A stretch of DNA of 64,000 nt, from the NCBI RefSeq assembly GCF_019904175.1, contig NZ_CP061913.1, positions 6,324,001 to 6,388,000 on the forward strand, given 5' to 3'. The notes under the pieces were generated by a model. That model was not told the DNA's origin and did no database searches. It was given only the letters and a program-made list of their open reading frames with translations. Within the stretch, counting starts at the first letter, position 1. The number at the start of each line of letters is the position of its first letter. Shown piece by piece: positions 33,563 to 42,466 of the stretch. Source of the DNA: Dactylosporangium vinaceum (GTDB lineage Bacteria > Actinomycetota > Actinomycetes > Mycobacteriales > Micromonosporaceae). The translations under genes and the position numbers were made by a program.

Positions 33563-34531
33563 TCACGCGGAGTCCAACAGCTCCCGGACCTCGTGCTCGC
33601 TGCCGGCCGTCTCCCCGTCCTCGTAGGCCTCCACGATCCGCGGGTCCACGTACGAGGCCCGCGCCACAGCCGGCGTGTTGCCGAGCTTCTCCGCGACCTG
33701 CTTCATCGCCCCGGCCACCGCCTTCTTCCGCTTCGTCTCGGTCGGCTGCGGGCCGGCCTCGTCCAGGGCCAGCGCGGCGGTGACGGTGCCGTGCCAGGTG
33801 CGGAAGTCCTTGGCCGACATCTGCTCGCCGGTGACCTCCCGGAGGTACTCGTTGATCTCCCCCGCCGTCACCTCGTGCCAGCGCTTCACGGCCGGGTCCC
33901 AGTATGCGAACAGCCGGTTGTGCCCCCGGCGCCGCTTGCGCAGCTCGCGCAGCACGGCGCAGATCTCCCCGTCGTCGACCCCGGAGGCGTGCTCGATGCC
34001 GGACTTGCCGGTGAACTCGAGCAGCACGCAGCCGCCACTGCACCGCACGTGGTCCGGGCGCAGGGTGGACAGCCCGAAGGACGGGTCCTCGGCGCGGTCG
34101 GCCGACTCGGCCCCGCCGACCCGGAACATGCCGAGGTCCAGCAGCCCGGCGATGGCGGCCAGGACCCGGTCCCGGCTCAGGCCGCGGCCGTGGGTGAGGT
34201 CGTGGCGGACCCGGTCGCGCATCCCCGGCAGTCGCTCGGCGACCTCGAGGACGTGGTCGAACTTGACCCGGTCCTGCTGCTCGCGCCACCGGGGGTGGTA
34301 GAGGTACTGCCGCCGCCCGGCCGCGTCGGTGCCGACGGCCTGGATGTGCCCCCGCGCGTCGGGGCTGATCCAGACGTCCTTCCAGGCCGGCGGGATGACC
34401 AGCGCCTTGATCCGCTCGACGGCGTCGGCGTCCCGCAGCGGCTTCCCGTCGGTGTCCAGGTACGCGAAGCCGCGACCGGACCCGCGCCGGCCGAAACCCT
34501 GTTTGTCCAGCTGACTACGCCGCAGTCGCAT
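33563..34531 (-). CDS. DNA topoisomerase IB
   Basis: A 322-residue enzyme that relaxes supercoils by transient single-strand cleavage through a 3'-phosphotyrosine. Typical bacterial/poxvirus IB features are visible: RIKALVIPPAWKDVWISPDA, RDRVLAAIAGLLDLGMFRVG, the catalytic KDFRTWHGT segment, and the Tyr region TPAVARASYVDPRIVEAYED. The His and Arg of the pentad are present by eye. ATG at 34531 starts the conserved MRLRRS sequence; in-frame starts further upstream extend into the LacI promoter region. It is divergent from the LacI gene. Confidence 0.9.
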   Translation of the reverse strand: MRLRRSQLDKQGFGRRGSGRGFAYLDTDGKPLRDADAVERIKALVIPPAWKDVWISPDARGHIQAVGTDAAGRRQYLYHPRWREQQDRVKFDHVLEVAERLPGMRDRVRHDLTHGRGLSRDRVLAAIAGLLDLGMFRVGGAESADRAEDPSFGLSTLRPDHVRCSGGCVLLEFTGKSGIEHASGVDDGEICAVLRELRKRRRGHNRLFAYWDPAVKRWHEVTAGEINEYLREVTGEQMSAKDFRTWHGTVTAALALDEAGPQPTETKRKKAVAGAMKQVAEKLGNTPAVARASYVDPRIVEAYEDGETAGSEHEVRELLDSA

Positions 34532-34568
34532 GGCGTCGCCGGTACCCGGCCGATCATCACCAAAACGC

Positions 34569-34580
34569 GCAAGTTCTTGC
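34569..34580. promoter_or_regulatory. LacI-type palindromic operator before the LacI gene
   Basis: GCAAG-TT-CTTGC, a perfect dyad of 5-bp arms about a two-base centre, lies 38 bp before the GTG of the LacI-family gene and 37 bp from the divergent topoisomerase start. Its position suggests autoregulation. Near-copies recur upstream of the sugar-binding-protein gene at 53704 and 53847. Confidence 0.6.
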
Positions 34581-34617
34581 ACAACCAGCGGCGATTCTTT
34601 CCCGGTACATTGGCCGG

Positions 34618-35604
34618 GTGGTGACGAGGCTCTCCGAGGTGGCGAAGTACGCCGGATACAGCGAGGCGACGGTCAGCCGCGTCCTGCGCGACGTCCCGGG
34701 CATCGGCGCCGACACCCGCAACGCGGTCCTGACCGCGCTCGACGTCCTGGGCTACCAGCGCCCGACCCGCCACCGGCGCGAGCTCGGGAGCCTGGTCGGC
34801 ATGGTGCTGCCCGACCTGCACAACCCGATATTCCCCGCCTACGCCGAGGCGATGGCCGGCGCCCTGGTCCGTCACCAGCTCATCCCGGTCCTGTGCACCC
34901 GCACCGCCGACGGCGTGTCCGAGGCCCACTACATCGAGATGCTCCTGGCCCGCAAGGTTGCCGGGATCGTGTTCGTGGGCGCCAGCTACGTCGACGCCGG
35001 CCCGGAGCAGGTCAAGGCGCTGCGGGCCCGCAGGTTGCCGATCGTGCTGATCAACGAGGCCGACGAGAACTCGGGTGTACCGCGCGTGGCCGTGGACGAC
35101 GCCGAGGCGGCCGACCTGGCCGTGGCGCACCTGCGCGAGCTGGGCCACCGTCGGATCGGTCTGATCGTCGGCCCCCGTGGCCACGTCCCGTCCGAGCGCA
35201 AGTTGGCCGAGTTCCTGCGGCTGACCGGCCGCCCCGACCTGGTGGCGCACACCCTGTTCTCGATCGCCGGCGGCCAGAGCGCGACAGCCGCGCTGCTGGC
35301 CGCCGGCGCCACCGGCGTGGTCTGCGCCAGCGACACCCTGGCCCTGGGCGCCATCCGCGGCGCCCGCAAGCAGGGCCTGCGGGTGCCGGAGCAGCTCTCG
35401 GTGGTCGGCTTCGACGACTCCGTCTACATGCCGATGATGGACCCGCCGCTGACGACCGTCCGCCAGCCGATAGCCGCGATCGGTGTGGCCGCGGTCAACG
35501 CCCTGGTCGCCCAGATCGAACGCCGCCCGGTCTCCCTGGACGAGGAGCTCTTCGAACCGGAGCTCATCGTCCGCGGCTCCACCGCCGCCGCCCCGGCCGA
35601 CTGA
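34618..35604 (+). CDS. LacI-family transcriptional regulator
   Basis: A 328-residue sugar-responsive repressor. The N-terminal HTH reads LSEVAKYAGYSEATVSRVLR with the hinge RNAVLTALDVLGYQRPTRHR. The periplasmic-binding-protein-like ligand domain includes GSLVGMVLPDLHNPIFPAYA, DDAEAADLAVAHLRELGHRR and LSVVGFDDSVYMPMMDPPLT. A second GTG one codon in may be the start. A dyad fitting its expected binding mode sits just upstream, and matching sites lie before the ABC sugar-transporter genes 19 kb away, so control of that alpha-glucan locus is the best hypothesis. Confidence 0.9.
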   Translation: MVTRLSEVAKYAGYSEATVSRVLRDVPGIGADTRNAVLTALDVLGYQRPTRHRRELGSLVGMVLPDLHNPIFPAYAEAMAGALVRHQLIPVLCTRTADGVSEAHYIEMLLARKVAGIVFVGASYVDAGPEQVKALRARRLPIVLINEADENSGVPRVAVDDAEAADLAVAHLRELGHRRIGLIVGPRGHVPSERKLAEFLRLTGRPDLVAHTLFSIAGGQSATAALLAAGATGVVCASDTLALGAIRGARKQGLRVPEQLSVVGFDDSVYMPMMDPPLTTVRQPIAAIGVAAVNALVAQIERRPVSLDEELFEPELIVRGSTAAAPAD

Positions 35605-35685
35605 CGATCTTCACGCCGCTTCTTGCACCCTCCCCCGTCTCGGCCGCCGCGCCGGTTCACCCGTCCGCGGCGAGGGCGTCCGCGC

Positions 35686-35716
35686 GCCGGCCGGCTGCCG
35701 CGCGTGACCGGCCGGC
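35686..35716. terminator. Hairpin between convergent LacI and GAPDH genes
   Basis: GCCGGCCGG (35686-35694) and CCGGCCGGC (35708-35716) form a perfect 9-bp stem with a 13-nt loop ending at the last base before the GAPDH stop codon region. It could end both transcripts. Confidence 0.45.
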
Positions 35717-36721
35717 TCACCGTCCGGCGGCCATGAGCTCCAAGGTGTCGACCACGCGGTTGGCGAAGCCCCACTCGTTGTCGTACCAGCCGACCACCTT
35801 CACGTGGCGGCCGTCCACCCGGGTCAGCGCCGAGTCGAAGATGCACGACGCCGGGTCGCCGGCGATGTCGCTGGAGACGATGGGGTCCTCGCAGTACACC
35901 AGCACGCCCTGCAGTCGTCCTTCGGCGGCGTTGCGGTAGGCGTGCAGGACCTCGTCGCGCGTGACGTCGCGGCTGACGAACGCGTTGAGCTCCACCAGCG
36001 AGCCGACCGGCACCGGCACCCGGATCGAGTCACCGGAGAGCTTGCCGTCGAGCTGGGGCAGGACCAGGCCGATCGCCTTCGCGGCGCCGGTCGTGGTCGG
36101 CACGATGTTGACGGCGGCGGCGCGGGCCCGGCGCAGGTCGCGGTGCGGGCCGTCCTGGAGGTTCTGCTCCTGGGTGTAGGCGTGCACCGTCGTCATGAAC
36201 CCGTGCTCGATCCCGGCCAGCTCGTCGAGCACCGCGGCGAGCGGGGCCAGGGCGTTTGTCGTGCAGGAGGCGTTGGACACGATCGTGTGACGCTGCGGGT
36301 CGTACCCGTCGCTGTTCACGCCGTACGCCAGCGTGATGTCGGCGCCGGCCGAGGGGGCGCTGACGAGCACCTTCGCGGCACCCGCATCGAGGTGGGCCCG
36401 CGCGGCGTCGGCGGCGGTGAAGCGCCCGGTGGCCTCCAGGACGATGTCGACGCCGAGCTCCTGCCACGGCAGCGCCTTCGGCTCGCGCTCGGCGAGCGCC
36501 CGGATCTCCCGCTTGTCGACGATGATCGCGCCGCCGGCCGCCACGACCGGGCGGTCGAGCCGGCCCAGGGTGGTGTCGTACTGCAGCAGGTGGGCGAGCA
36601 CGTCCGGCCCGGCCAGGTCGTTGACGGCGACGACCTCGAGGCGGCTGCCCCGCTCGAGGATCGCCCGCAGCACCCCGCGGCCGATGCGCCCGAACCCGTT
36701 GATGGCAATTCGTGTGGTCAT
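35717..36721 (-). CDS. gap: Type I glyceraldehyde-3-phosphate dehydrogenase
   Basis: A 334-residue glycolytic enzyme converting glyceraldehyde-3-phosphate, NAD+ and phosphate to 1,3-bisphosphoglycerate. The Rossmann start INGFGRIGRGVLRAI is followed by VNDLAG, whose Asp favours NAD+. The active-site Cys is C153 in SNASCTTN; the partner His is in TVHAYTQEQNLQD; KVVGWYDNEWGFANR closes the domain. ATG at 36721 begins the conserved N-terminus. It is not next to pgk or tpi, so it may be a second copy of the enzyme; that needs the rest of the genome. Confidence 0.95.
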   Translation of the reverse strand: MTTRIAINGFGRIGRGVLRAILERGSRLEVVAVNDLAGPDVLAHLLQYDTTLGRLDRPVVAAGGAIIVDKREIRALAEREPKALPWQELGVDIVLEATGRFTAADAARAHLDAGAAKVLVSAPSAGADITLAYGVNSDGYDPQRHTIVSNASCTTNALAPLAAVLDELAGIEHGFMTTVHAYTQEQNLQDGPHRDLRRARAAAVNIVPTTTGAAKAIGLVLPQLDGKLSGDSIRVPVPVGSLVELNAFVSRDVTRDEVLHAYRNAAEGRLQGVLVYCEDPIVSSDIAGDPASCIFDSALTRVDGRHVKVVGWYDNEWGFANRVVDTLELMAAGR

Positions 36722-36746
36722 GTCGTAATGGTGGGCTTTTGTCGGC

Positions 36747-37766
36747 TTAGGCGACAGCCGACGCCTCGCCAGTCTCCGCAAGCATCGCGCCAGGCCGCCG
36801 GCGCTCGTCAAGCGGCACGCCCGGCCGGGCGAACGTGCGGCGGTACTCGCTTGGCGACGTCCCGAGGATCCGCTGGAAGTGCAGCCGCAGGTTCGAGCCC
36901 GTGCCGAGCCCGACCTGGCCGGCGATCTGCTCCACGCCGAGCGAACTGCGCTCCAGCAGTTCCCGGGCCCGGTCGACGCGGGCCCGCAGGATCCACTGCG
37001 TCGGCGTGTAGCCGGTCTCCTCGACGAACCGCCGCGACAGCGTCCGCTCGCTGACGTTGGCGTTGCGGGCCAGGTCGGCCAGGGTCAGCGGCTCCCCGAG
37101 GCGCTCCAGGGCCCAGTGCCGGGTCGCGGCGAAGTGCTCGCCGACCACCTCGGGCACGCTGCGCGGGATGTACTGCACCTGCCCCCCGCTGCGGTACGGC
37201 GCCGCGACGAGCCGCCGGGCCACGACGTTGGCGAGGGCCACGCCGTGGTCGCGGCGGACGAGGTGCAGGCAGAGGTCGATCCCGCTGGCCGCCCCGGCCG
37301 AGGTGAGCACCGCCCCCTCGTCGACGAACAGCACGTCCTCGTCGACCCGGATGCCGGGGTGCTTCTGGGCGAGCTGGTGCGTGTAGTGCCAGTGGGTGGT
37401 GGCCCGCCGGCCGTCGAGCAGCCCGGTCGCGGCGAGCGCGAACGCCCCGGTCGAGATGGCGGCGAGCCGCACCCCGCGGGCGTGGGCCCGGCGCAGCGCC
37501 CGGACGACCTCGGCGGGCGGATCGTCGCGGTCGGGGTTGCGGTACCCCGGGATGAAGATCGTGTCGGCCGCGTCGAACGCCTCCAGCCCCTCGGCCACAT
37601 GGTACGCCAGCCCGTCGCCACCCGCGACGAGCCCGGGCGCCGCGCCGCAGACGTGCACCGCATACGGCATCCCCGGCCGGTTGGTGAACACCTGCGCCGG
37701 GATGCCCACGTCGAGCGGCTTGGCCCCGTCGAGCACCAGGACCACCACGCGGTGAATCGCCTCCAC
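36747..37766 (-). CDS. GlxA-type regulator (DJ-1/PfpI domain plus AraC HTH)
   Basis: A 339-residue transcription regulator. The N-terminal class I amidotransferase-like/DJ-1 domain (about 5-170) has VVVLVLDGAKPLDVGIPAQV and AISTGAFALAATGLLDGRRA; the nucleophile Cys typical of enzymes is Ser here, fitting a ligand-sensing rather than catalytic role. The AraC double HTH (about 225-310) reads LTLADLARNANVSERTLSRR and GTGSNLRLHFQRILGTSPSE. It starts with GTG, is upstream of and codirectional with gap (25 bp), and is divergent from the ChrB-like gene. Confidence 0.88.
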   Translation of the reverse strand: MEAIHRVVVLVLDGAKPLDVGIPAQVFTNRPGMPYAVHVCGAAPGLVAGGDGLAYHVAEGLEAFDAADTIFIPGYRNPDRDDPPAEVVRALRRAHARGVRLAAISTGAFALAATGLLDGRRATTHWHYTHQLAQKHPGIRVDEDVLFVDEGAVLTSAGAASGIDLCLHLVRRDHGVALANVVARRLVAAPYRSGGQVQYIPRSVPEVVGEHFAATRHWALERLGEPLTLADLARNANVSERTLSRRFVEETGYTPTQWILRARVDRARELLERSSLGVEQIAGQVGLGTGSNLRLHFQRILGTSPSEYRRTFARPGVPLDERRRPGAMLAETGEASAVA

Positions 37767-37879
37767 ACCAGCAGCGTCACATCACCGCCGGCGCCGCGAC
37801 AGTGTCCGGATAGCCATGCACCGCAAGTTTCCCGCCACCGCTCGCCCGGCCGCACCGATCGACGGCCTGGCGTGCCGGA

Positions 37880-37908
37880 CGTAACATTCGCAACCGTCGA
37901 CTGTTACG
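37880..37908. promoter_or_regulatory. Inverted repeat upstream of the ChrB-like gene
   Basis: CGTAAC (37880-37885) and GTTACG (37903-37908) form an inverted repeat with a 17-base spacer, and another GTTAC follows at 37912, directly before the start codon. It may be an autoregulatory site for the ChrB-like protein; support is positional only. Confidence 0.3.
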
Positions 37909-37916
37909 CTCGTTAC

Positions 37917-38456
37917 ATGCCGGAGCCACTCCTGCTCATCAGCACGTCGACGGCCGGTGCGGCGGCGAGCGTGCGGGTGATGATCTGGCGCAAGCTGCGC
38001 TCGCTCGGCGCGCTGTACATCCAGCAGTCGGTGTGCCTGCTCCCGGCTCGCCCGCCGATCGTCCGGCAGGTCCAGCGCCTCACCGGCCGGGTCCGCGCCG
38101 ACGGTGGCGTGGCGCAGGTGTACACGATCACGGTGCCCGACCCGGCGCAGTACGCGGATCTCGTCGCCCAGTTCAACGCCGCCCGCGACGCCGAATACGC
38201 CGAGGTCGGCGAGCGCACCCCCGAGCTGCTGGCCGAGCTGGCGCTGGAGACCGGGCGCGGCCGGGCCACGTACGCCGAGGTCGAGGAGTCCGAGGCCGAC
38301 CTCCAGCGGTTCCGGTCCTGGCTGGCGAAGATCACGGCGCGGGACCATTTCGGCGCACCCGGGCGCAGGGCGGCGGCCGCGGCGGTCGAGGCCTGCGCCG
38401 AGGCCCTGGCCGCGTTCGAGACCGCCGCCCTGCACGCCGAGGCGGGGCCCGCATGA
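37917..38456 (+). CDS. ChrB N-terminal-domain protein
   Basis: A 179-residue protein matching the N-terminal domain of chromate-resistance regulator ChrB: WRKLRSLGALYIQQSVCLLP, followed by a charged helical C-terminus with FNAARDAEYAEVGERTPELL. In characterised systems ChrB regulates chromate efflux in response to chromate; here no ChrA transporter follows. Instead the stop overlaps the ATG of a P-type ATPase (ATGA), so the pair is translationally coupled. It may act as regulator or accessory factor for metal-ion export; this is inference from context. Confidence 0.78.
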   Translation: MPEPLLLISTSTAGAAASVRVMIWRKLRSLGALYIQQSVCLLPARPPIVRQVQRLTGRVRADGGVAQVYTITVPDPAQYADLVAQFNAARDAEYAEVGERTPELLAELALETGRGRATYAEVEESEADLQRFRSWLAKITARDHFGAPGRRAAAAAVEACAEALAAFETAALHAEAGPA

Positions 38457-41368
38457 CGGCGCACACCTACTTCGACGAGCCCGCCGACGCCGTTCTTCAT
38501 GCTTTGGGGGGTACCGCCACAGGGCTCCCGGCGGCCGAACGGGCCGCTCGGCGCGCACGGTACGGGCCCAACCGGCCGGGCCCGGTGCGCCGGCCGAAAC
38601 GCTGGCTGCCGGAGCTGGCCGAGGCGTTCACCGAGCCGCTGCAGCTGCTCCTGATCGCCGTCGCCGTGCTGTCCGCCGTGTTCGGGGAGCTGTCCGACGC
38701 CGTGGCCATCGCCGCCGTCATCGCGGTCGTGGCGGTACTCGAAACCAGCACCGAAATGCGGGCGGCCCGGTCCATCGAGGCGCTGCGGGCGATGACGGCA
38801 CCGACCGCGCGGCTCGTCACACCCGGCGGTGTCCGGGAGGTGCCGGCGGCCGACCTGGTGCCCGGCGACGTGGTGGCCGTCGAGGCCGGCGACGTGGTCC
38901 CGGCCGACGCCCGCGTCATCGCCGCCCGGGGCCTGCGGGTCGACGAGTCGACGCTGACCGGCGAGGCCGCGGCGGTGGGCAAGAGCGCCGTCGCGGTCCC
39001 GGCCGGCACGCCCCTGGCGGCGCGGTCGAGCATGCTGCACGCCGGCACCGCTGTCGTCGCCGGTGACGGCCGCGCGGTGCTCACCGCGACAGGCACGCAC
39101 AGCGAACTCGGGCGGCTCGGCCGCCTGGTCGCCGAGACCCGGGAGCCGCCGACACCGCTCCAGCGCACCCTGACCCAGCTGGCCAAGGCGGTCCTGGTCA
39201 TCGCGATCGCGGCGAGCGTCGCCGTCCCGCTGGTCGGGGTCCTGGCCGGCCAGCCCGTGCGCGACATGCTCCTGTCGGGCCTCACCATCGCCTTCGCCAC
39301 GGTCCCGGAGGAGCTGCCGATCCTGGTCGTGGTCCTGCTCGCCGTCGGCGGCCGCCGGCTCGCCCGCCGCGGTGCGCTACTGCGCCGCCTCCGGGCCGGC
39401 GAGACGATCGGCGCCGTGGACGTCATCGTGACCGACAAGACCGGCACGCTTACCGAGAACCGGCTCGAGCTCACCGAGCTCGTCGGCGACCGCCGGGCGA
39501 TCCTGACGACGGCCGTCGCCGCGTACCCGCCGGGCGGCCGGGAGCCGATGGAGCAGCAGCTGCTCGCCGCGGCCGCCGCCGAGGGCATCGCGGAGCCGGG
39601 CCCGGCCCTCACCGGCCACCCGTTCGACCCGCAGCGCAAGCTCCTCAGCCGCGTGCACCGCACCGCCGGCGACGGCCTGCGGCTGGCCGTCGCCGGCGCC
39701 CCGGAGGCGGTGCTGGAGCGCTGCGTCCTGGCCCCGGCCGCCCGGGCCCGCATCGAGGCCGAGGTCGCGGACCGGGCGCGGCGGGGCCTGCGGGTCATCG
39801 CCTTCGCGGAACGGTCACTCACCGGCACCCCCACCGCCCCAGCCGAAGACGGCGACCCAGCCGACCACGAGCCCACCGGCGGCCCGGTCGATCTGGATCT
39901 CGCGGGCGGCTCGGCGGACGGCGCCTCCACCGGGGGCCGGGGCCTCACCGGCGGTTCAGCCGATCGCGACCTCGCCGGCGACACGGGCGAGCGGGAGGTC
40001 GTTGGCGGCTCAGCCGATCGCGATGCCACCGGCGGCGTGGGCGATCTGGATCTCGCCGGCGGCGTGGGCGAGCGGGATGAGGTGGAGGCCGGGCTGCGGT
40101 TCACGGGGTTGGCGTGCTTCACCGACCCGCTGCGCCCCGACGTCGCCGCCGCGGTTGCCACGTTGCAAGGCGCCGGGGTCGCCACGATCGTCGTCACCGG
40201 CGACCATCCGGAGACGGCGGCCGCGGTGGCCGCCGCGGCCGGCCTGCCCACCGCAGCGGGCGCCGCGCCGGTTGCAACGTTGCATGGACCGGGTACCACC
40301 ACGATCGCTCGGCCCGGCGATACCCGCGAGACCGCGGCCGGCCGGCCCGACGCCGACCGGCCCGCCGCCGCCGACCGGCTCGCCAACGCCGGGCTGTCCG
40401 CCGCCGCCGGCCGGCTCGCCACCGCCGGGCCGTCCGCGGGGCGGCTGGTCGCGCGCGGGGACCTCCTCACCGACGCGAGCGACGAGGAGCTGGCGCCGCT
40501 GCTCGTGCACGGAACCGTCGTCGCCCGGGCGACCCCGGCCGCCAAGCATCGCCTCGTCCAGGCACTGCAGGCCCGCGGTCACACCGTGGCCGTCACCGGC
40601 GACGGCGCCAACGACGCCCCCGCCCTCGCGGCCGCGGACGTCGGCATCGCCATGGGCCGCCGCGGCGCCGACCTCGCCCGGGCCGCCGCCGACATCGTGC
40701 TGACCGACGACGCGTACCCGACAGTGGTGGCCGCCGTCGCCACCGGCCGCAACATCGGTGCGCAGCTGCGCCGGGCCGTCGCCTTCTACCTCGGGGCGAA
40801 GGTCGCCCTCGTCATCGTCCTGCTCACCGCCCTCGCGGCCGGCCTGCCGGTGCCGTTCGCCCCGGTCCACATCGTGCTGCTCGAGATCTTCATGGACCTC
40901 GGCGCCTCAGTCGCGTTCGTCGCCGAGCCCACCGCCCCGCACGCCATGCACCGCCCGCCCCGCCCGTCCGGCCCCCGCTTCCTGGACCGCGCCGCGGTCA
41001 CCGCCATCGCGACAGTCGCCGTGACGCTGACCCTGGCCGTCCTGCCCGGATACCTGCTGCTGGCCCACGACAACCCACCCACCGCCCGAGCCGCCGCCGT
41101 CCTCGGCTGGCTCGCGGGCCACGCCCTGATCGCGTGGACGTTGCGGACCCGGCCCGGGCTGGCGTGGCGTACCAACGCCGCATTTCCGGCCTGGGCCGCA
41201 GCCGCCACGGCCGTCGCGCTACTGGCCACACTGACCCCGGCCGGCCGCCTCCTGCACCTCGATCCCCTCACAGCCCGCGACACGGCCATCGTCACCCTGA
41301 CCGTCGCCGCCGCCGTCATCCTGTCCCTGGCAACCGCCCGCGCCACGCACCTGCGCGACCGCCTCTGA
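38453..41368 (+). CDS. P-type cation-transporting ATPase with repeat insertions
   Basis: A 971-residue pump of the P2-like group. Visible landmarks are the dephosphorylation motif STLTGEAA (about residue 165), VPEELP in the fourth span, the phosphorylation site DKTGTLTEN (about 327) and TGDGANDAPALAAADVGIAM (about 715). About ten spans are predicted, with the C-terminal cation-ATPase region present. No N-terminal metal-binding Cys domain is seen, so light cations such as Ca2+ or Mg2+ are more likely than Cu+ or Zn2+. Two low-complexity insertions interrupt the cytoplasmic domains at about 462-546 and 602-664. Coupled to the ChrB-like gene. Confidence 0.9.
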   Translation: MTAHTYFDEPADAVLHALGGTATGLPAAERAARRARYGPNRPGPVRRPKRWLPELAEAFTEPLQLLLIAVAVLSAVFGELSDAVAIAAVIAVVAVLETSTEMRAARSIEALRAMTAPTARLVTPGGVREVPAADLVPGDVVAVEAGDVVPADARVIAARGLRVDESTLTGEAAAVGKSAVAVPAGTPLAARSSMLHAGTAVVAGDGRAVLTATGTHSELGRLGRLVAETREPPTPLQRTLTQLAKAVLVIAIAASVAVPLVGVLAGQPVRDMLLSGLTIAFATVPEELPILVVVLLAVGGRRLARRGALLRRLRAGETIGAVDVIVTDKTGTLTENRLELTELVGDRRAILTTAVAAYPPGGREPMEQQLLAAAAAEGIAEPGPALTGHPFDPQRKLLSRVHRTAGDGLRLAVAGAPEAVLERCVLAPAARARIEAEVADRARRGLRVIAFAERSLTGTPTAPAEDGDPADHEPTGGPVDLDLAGGSADGASTGGRGLTGGSADRDLAGDTGEREVVGGSADRDATGGVGDLDLAGGVGERDEVEAGLRFTGLACFTDPLRPDVAAAVATLQGAGVATIVVTGDHPETAAAVAAAAGLPTAAGAAPVATLHGPGTTTIARPGDTRETAAGRPDADRPAAADRLANAGLSAAAGRLATAGPSAGRLVARGDLLTDASDEELAPLLVHGTVVARATPAAKHRLVQALQARGHTVAVTGDGANDAPALAAADVGIAMGRRGADLARAAADIVLTDDAYPTVVAAVATGRNIGAQLRRAVAFYLGAKVALVIVLLTALAAGLPVPFAPVHIVLLEIFMDLGASVAFVAEPTAPHAMHRPPRPSGPRFLDRAAVTAIATVAVTLTLAVLPGYLLLAHDNPPTARAAAVLGWLAGHALIAWTLRTRPGLAWRTNAAFPAWAAAATAVALLATLTPAGRLLHLDPLTARDTAIVTLTVAAAVILSLATARATHLRDRL
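39840..40085. repeat. In-frame degenerate repeats inside the P-type ATPase gene
   Basis: Imperfect units encoding GGSADRDLAG/GGVGDLDLAG-like decapeptides, with DNA such as GCGGCTCAGCCGATCGCGA repeated near 40004 and a close copy near 39951. They expand a loop of the nucleotide-binding domain without breaking the frame. Confidence 0.7.
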
Positions 41369-41629
41369 CCACACCCGCCCCAGTGCGACGTCGCCGGAGC
41401 TGCGCTACCGTCCGACCCGGTAATCGCAGCACCACGATCCGCGACCGGGGCCGACACCAGATCACACCCGGCGCGACCGCCGCCGCCAATGCAACGCAAG
41501 CTCCGGCTCGGGCGGCCTGCCGGCCCTGTGGCGTTCGGATGCGACGGTCGCGGCCGGTGCGGTCAGGGCGTGTGCTCACCGTCCGGTGCCAGGATTGTGG
41601 TGACGGCATCGGCGAGGCTTGGAGGCGGC

Positions 41630-42466
41630 ATGGGGTGGCGGGAGCGGCTCGGGGCGATCGGGGTCTGGCGGGGCGTCGGGCTCGTCGACGCGGTGCTGGC
41701 CGGGCGGATCGAGGCACTCGGGTATGGCACGCTCTGGCTCGGTGGGTCGCCCGGCGCCGATCTGCTGGCGGCCGAGGCGGTGCTCGATGCGACACAGACG
41801 CTCGTCGTGGCCACCGGGATCGTCAACATCTGGCGGGCCGACGCGGCCGAGCTGGCGGCGGCGTACCACCGGGTTCAGGCCCGCCATCCCGGGCGGCTCC
41901 TGCTCGGGATCGGGTCCGGGCACCGGGAGGCGGACGCGGGGCGGGCGCGGCCCGTGGAGGCGATGTCGGCGTACCTGGACGTGCTCGACGACCGCGGCGT
42001 GCCCGTCACGGACCGGATACTGTCCGCACTCGGGCCGCGGATGCTCGCCATGGCGGCGGCGCGGGCCGGGGGCACGCACCCGTATCTCACCGTGACGGCG
42101 CAGACACGCCAGGCCCGGGCCACGCTCGGGGCCGGGCCGCTCGTCGCCCCCGAGCAGACAGTCGTGCTCGACGCCGATCCGGAGTCGGGTCGGCGCGCGG
42201 CCCGGGCGTTCCTGTCGCGCTACCTCGGCATGTCCAACTACACCACCACCATGCGCCGGGCCGGGTTCACCGACGCCGACGTGGCCGGCGGCGGCAGCGA
42301 CGAGCTCGTCGACGCGATCATCGCCCACGGCGGGCCGGACACGCTCGCGGCAGCGGTCCGGGCCCATCTGGACGCCGGGGCCGACCACGTCTGCGTACAG
42401 GTCCAGCCCGCCGACAGCGACATCACGCCGGCCCTGCGCGCGATCGCCGAGCACGCACACCTGTAA
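41630..42466 (+). CDS. LLM-class (F420-dependent) oxidoreductase
   Basis: A 278-residue luciferase-like TIM-barrel protein. EALGYGTLWLGGSPGADLLA followed by TQTLVVATGIVNIWRAD, then GRLLLGIGSGHREADAGRA and ALGPRMLAMAAARAGGTHPY match the F420-dependent LLM group common in actinomycetes; the substrate is unknown. ATG at 41630 has GGAGG at 41621-41625, which fixes the start. A 260-bp upstream gap shows nothing recognisable. The final codons (AIAEHAHL) lie in the first copy of a tandem repeat that continues to the next gene. Confidence 0.85.
   Translation: MGWRERLGAIGVWRGVGLVDAVLAGRIEALGYGTLWLGGSPGADLLAAEAVLDATQTLVVATGIVNIWRADAAELAAAYHRVQARHPGRLLLGIGSGHREADAGRARPVEAMSAYLDVLDDRGVPVTDRILSALGPRMLAMAAARAGGTHPYLTVTAQTRQARATLGAGPLVAPEQTVVLDADPESGRRAARAFLSRYLGMSNYTTTMRRAGFTDADVAGGGSDELVDAIIAHGGPDTLAAAVRAHLDAGADHVCVQVQPADSDITPALRAIAEHAHL

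Noticed and set aside
34618..36721. LacI regulator controlling the adjacent gap gene
   Set aside because: The genes converge, and no copy of the GCAAG-N2-CTTGC dyad was seen in the gap promoter region near 36722-36750.
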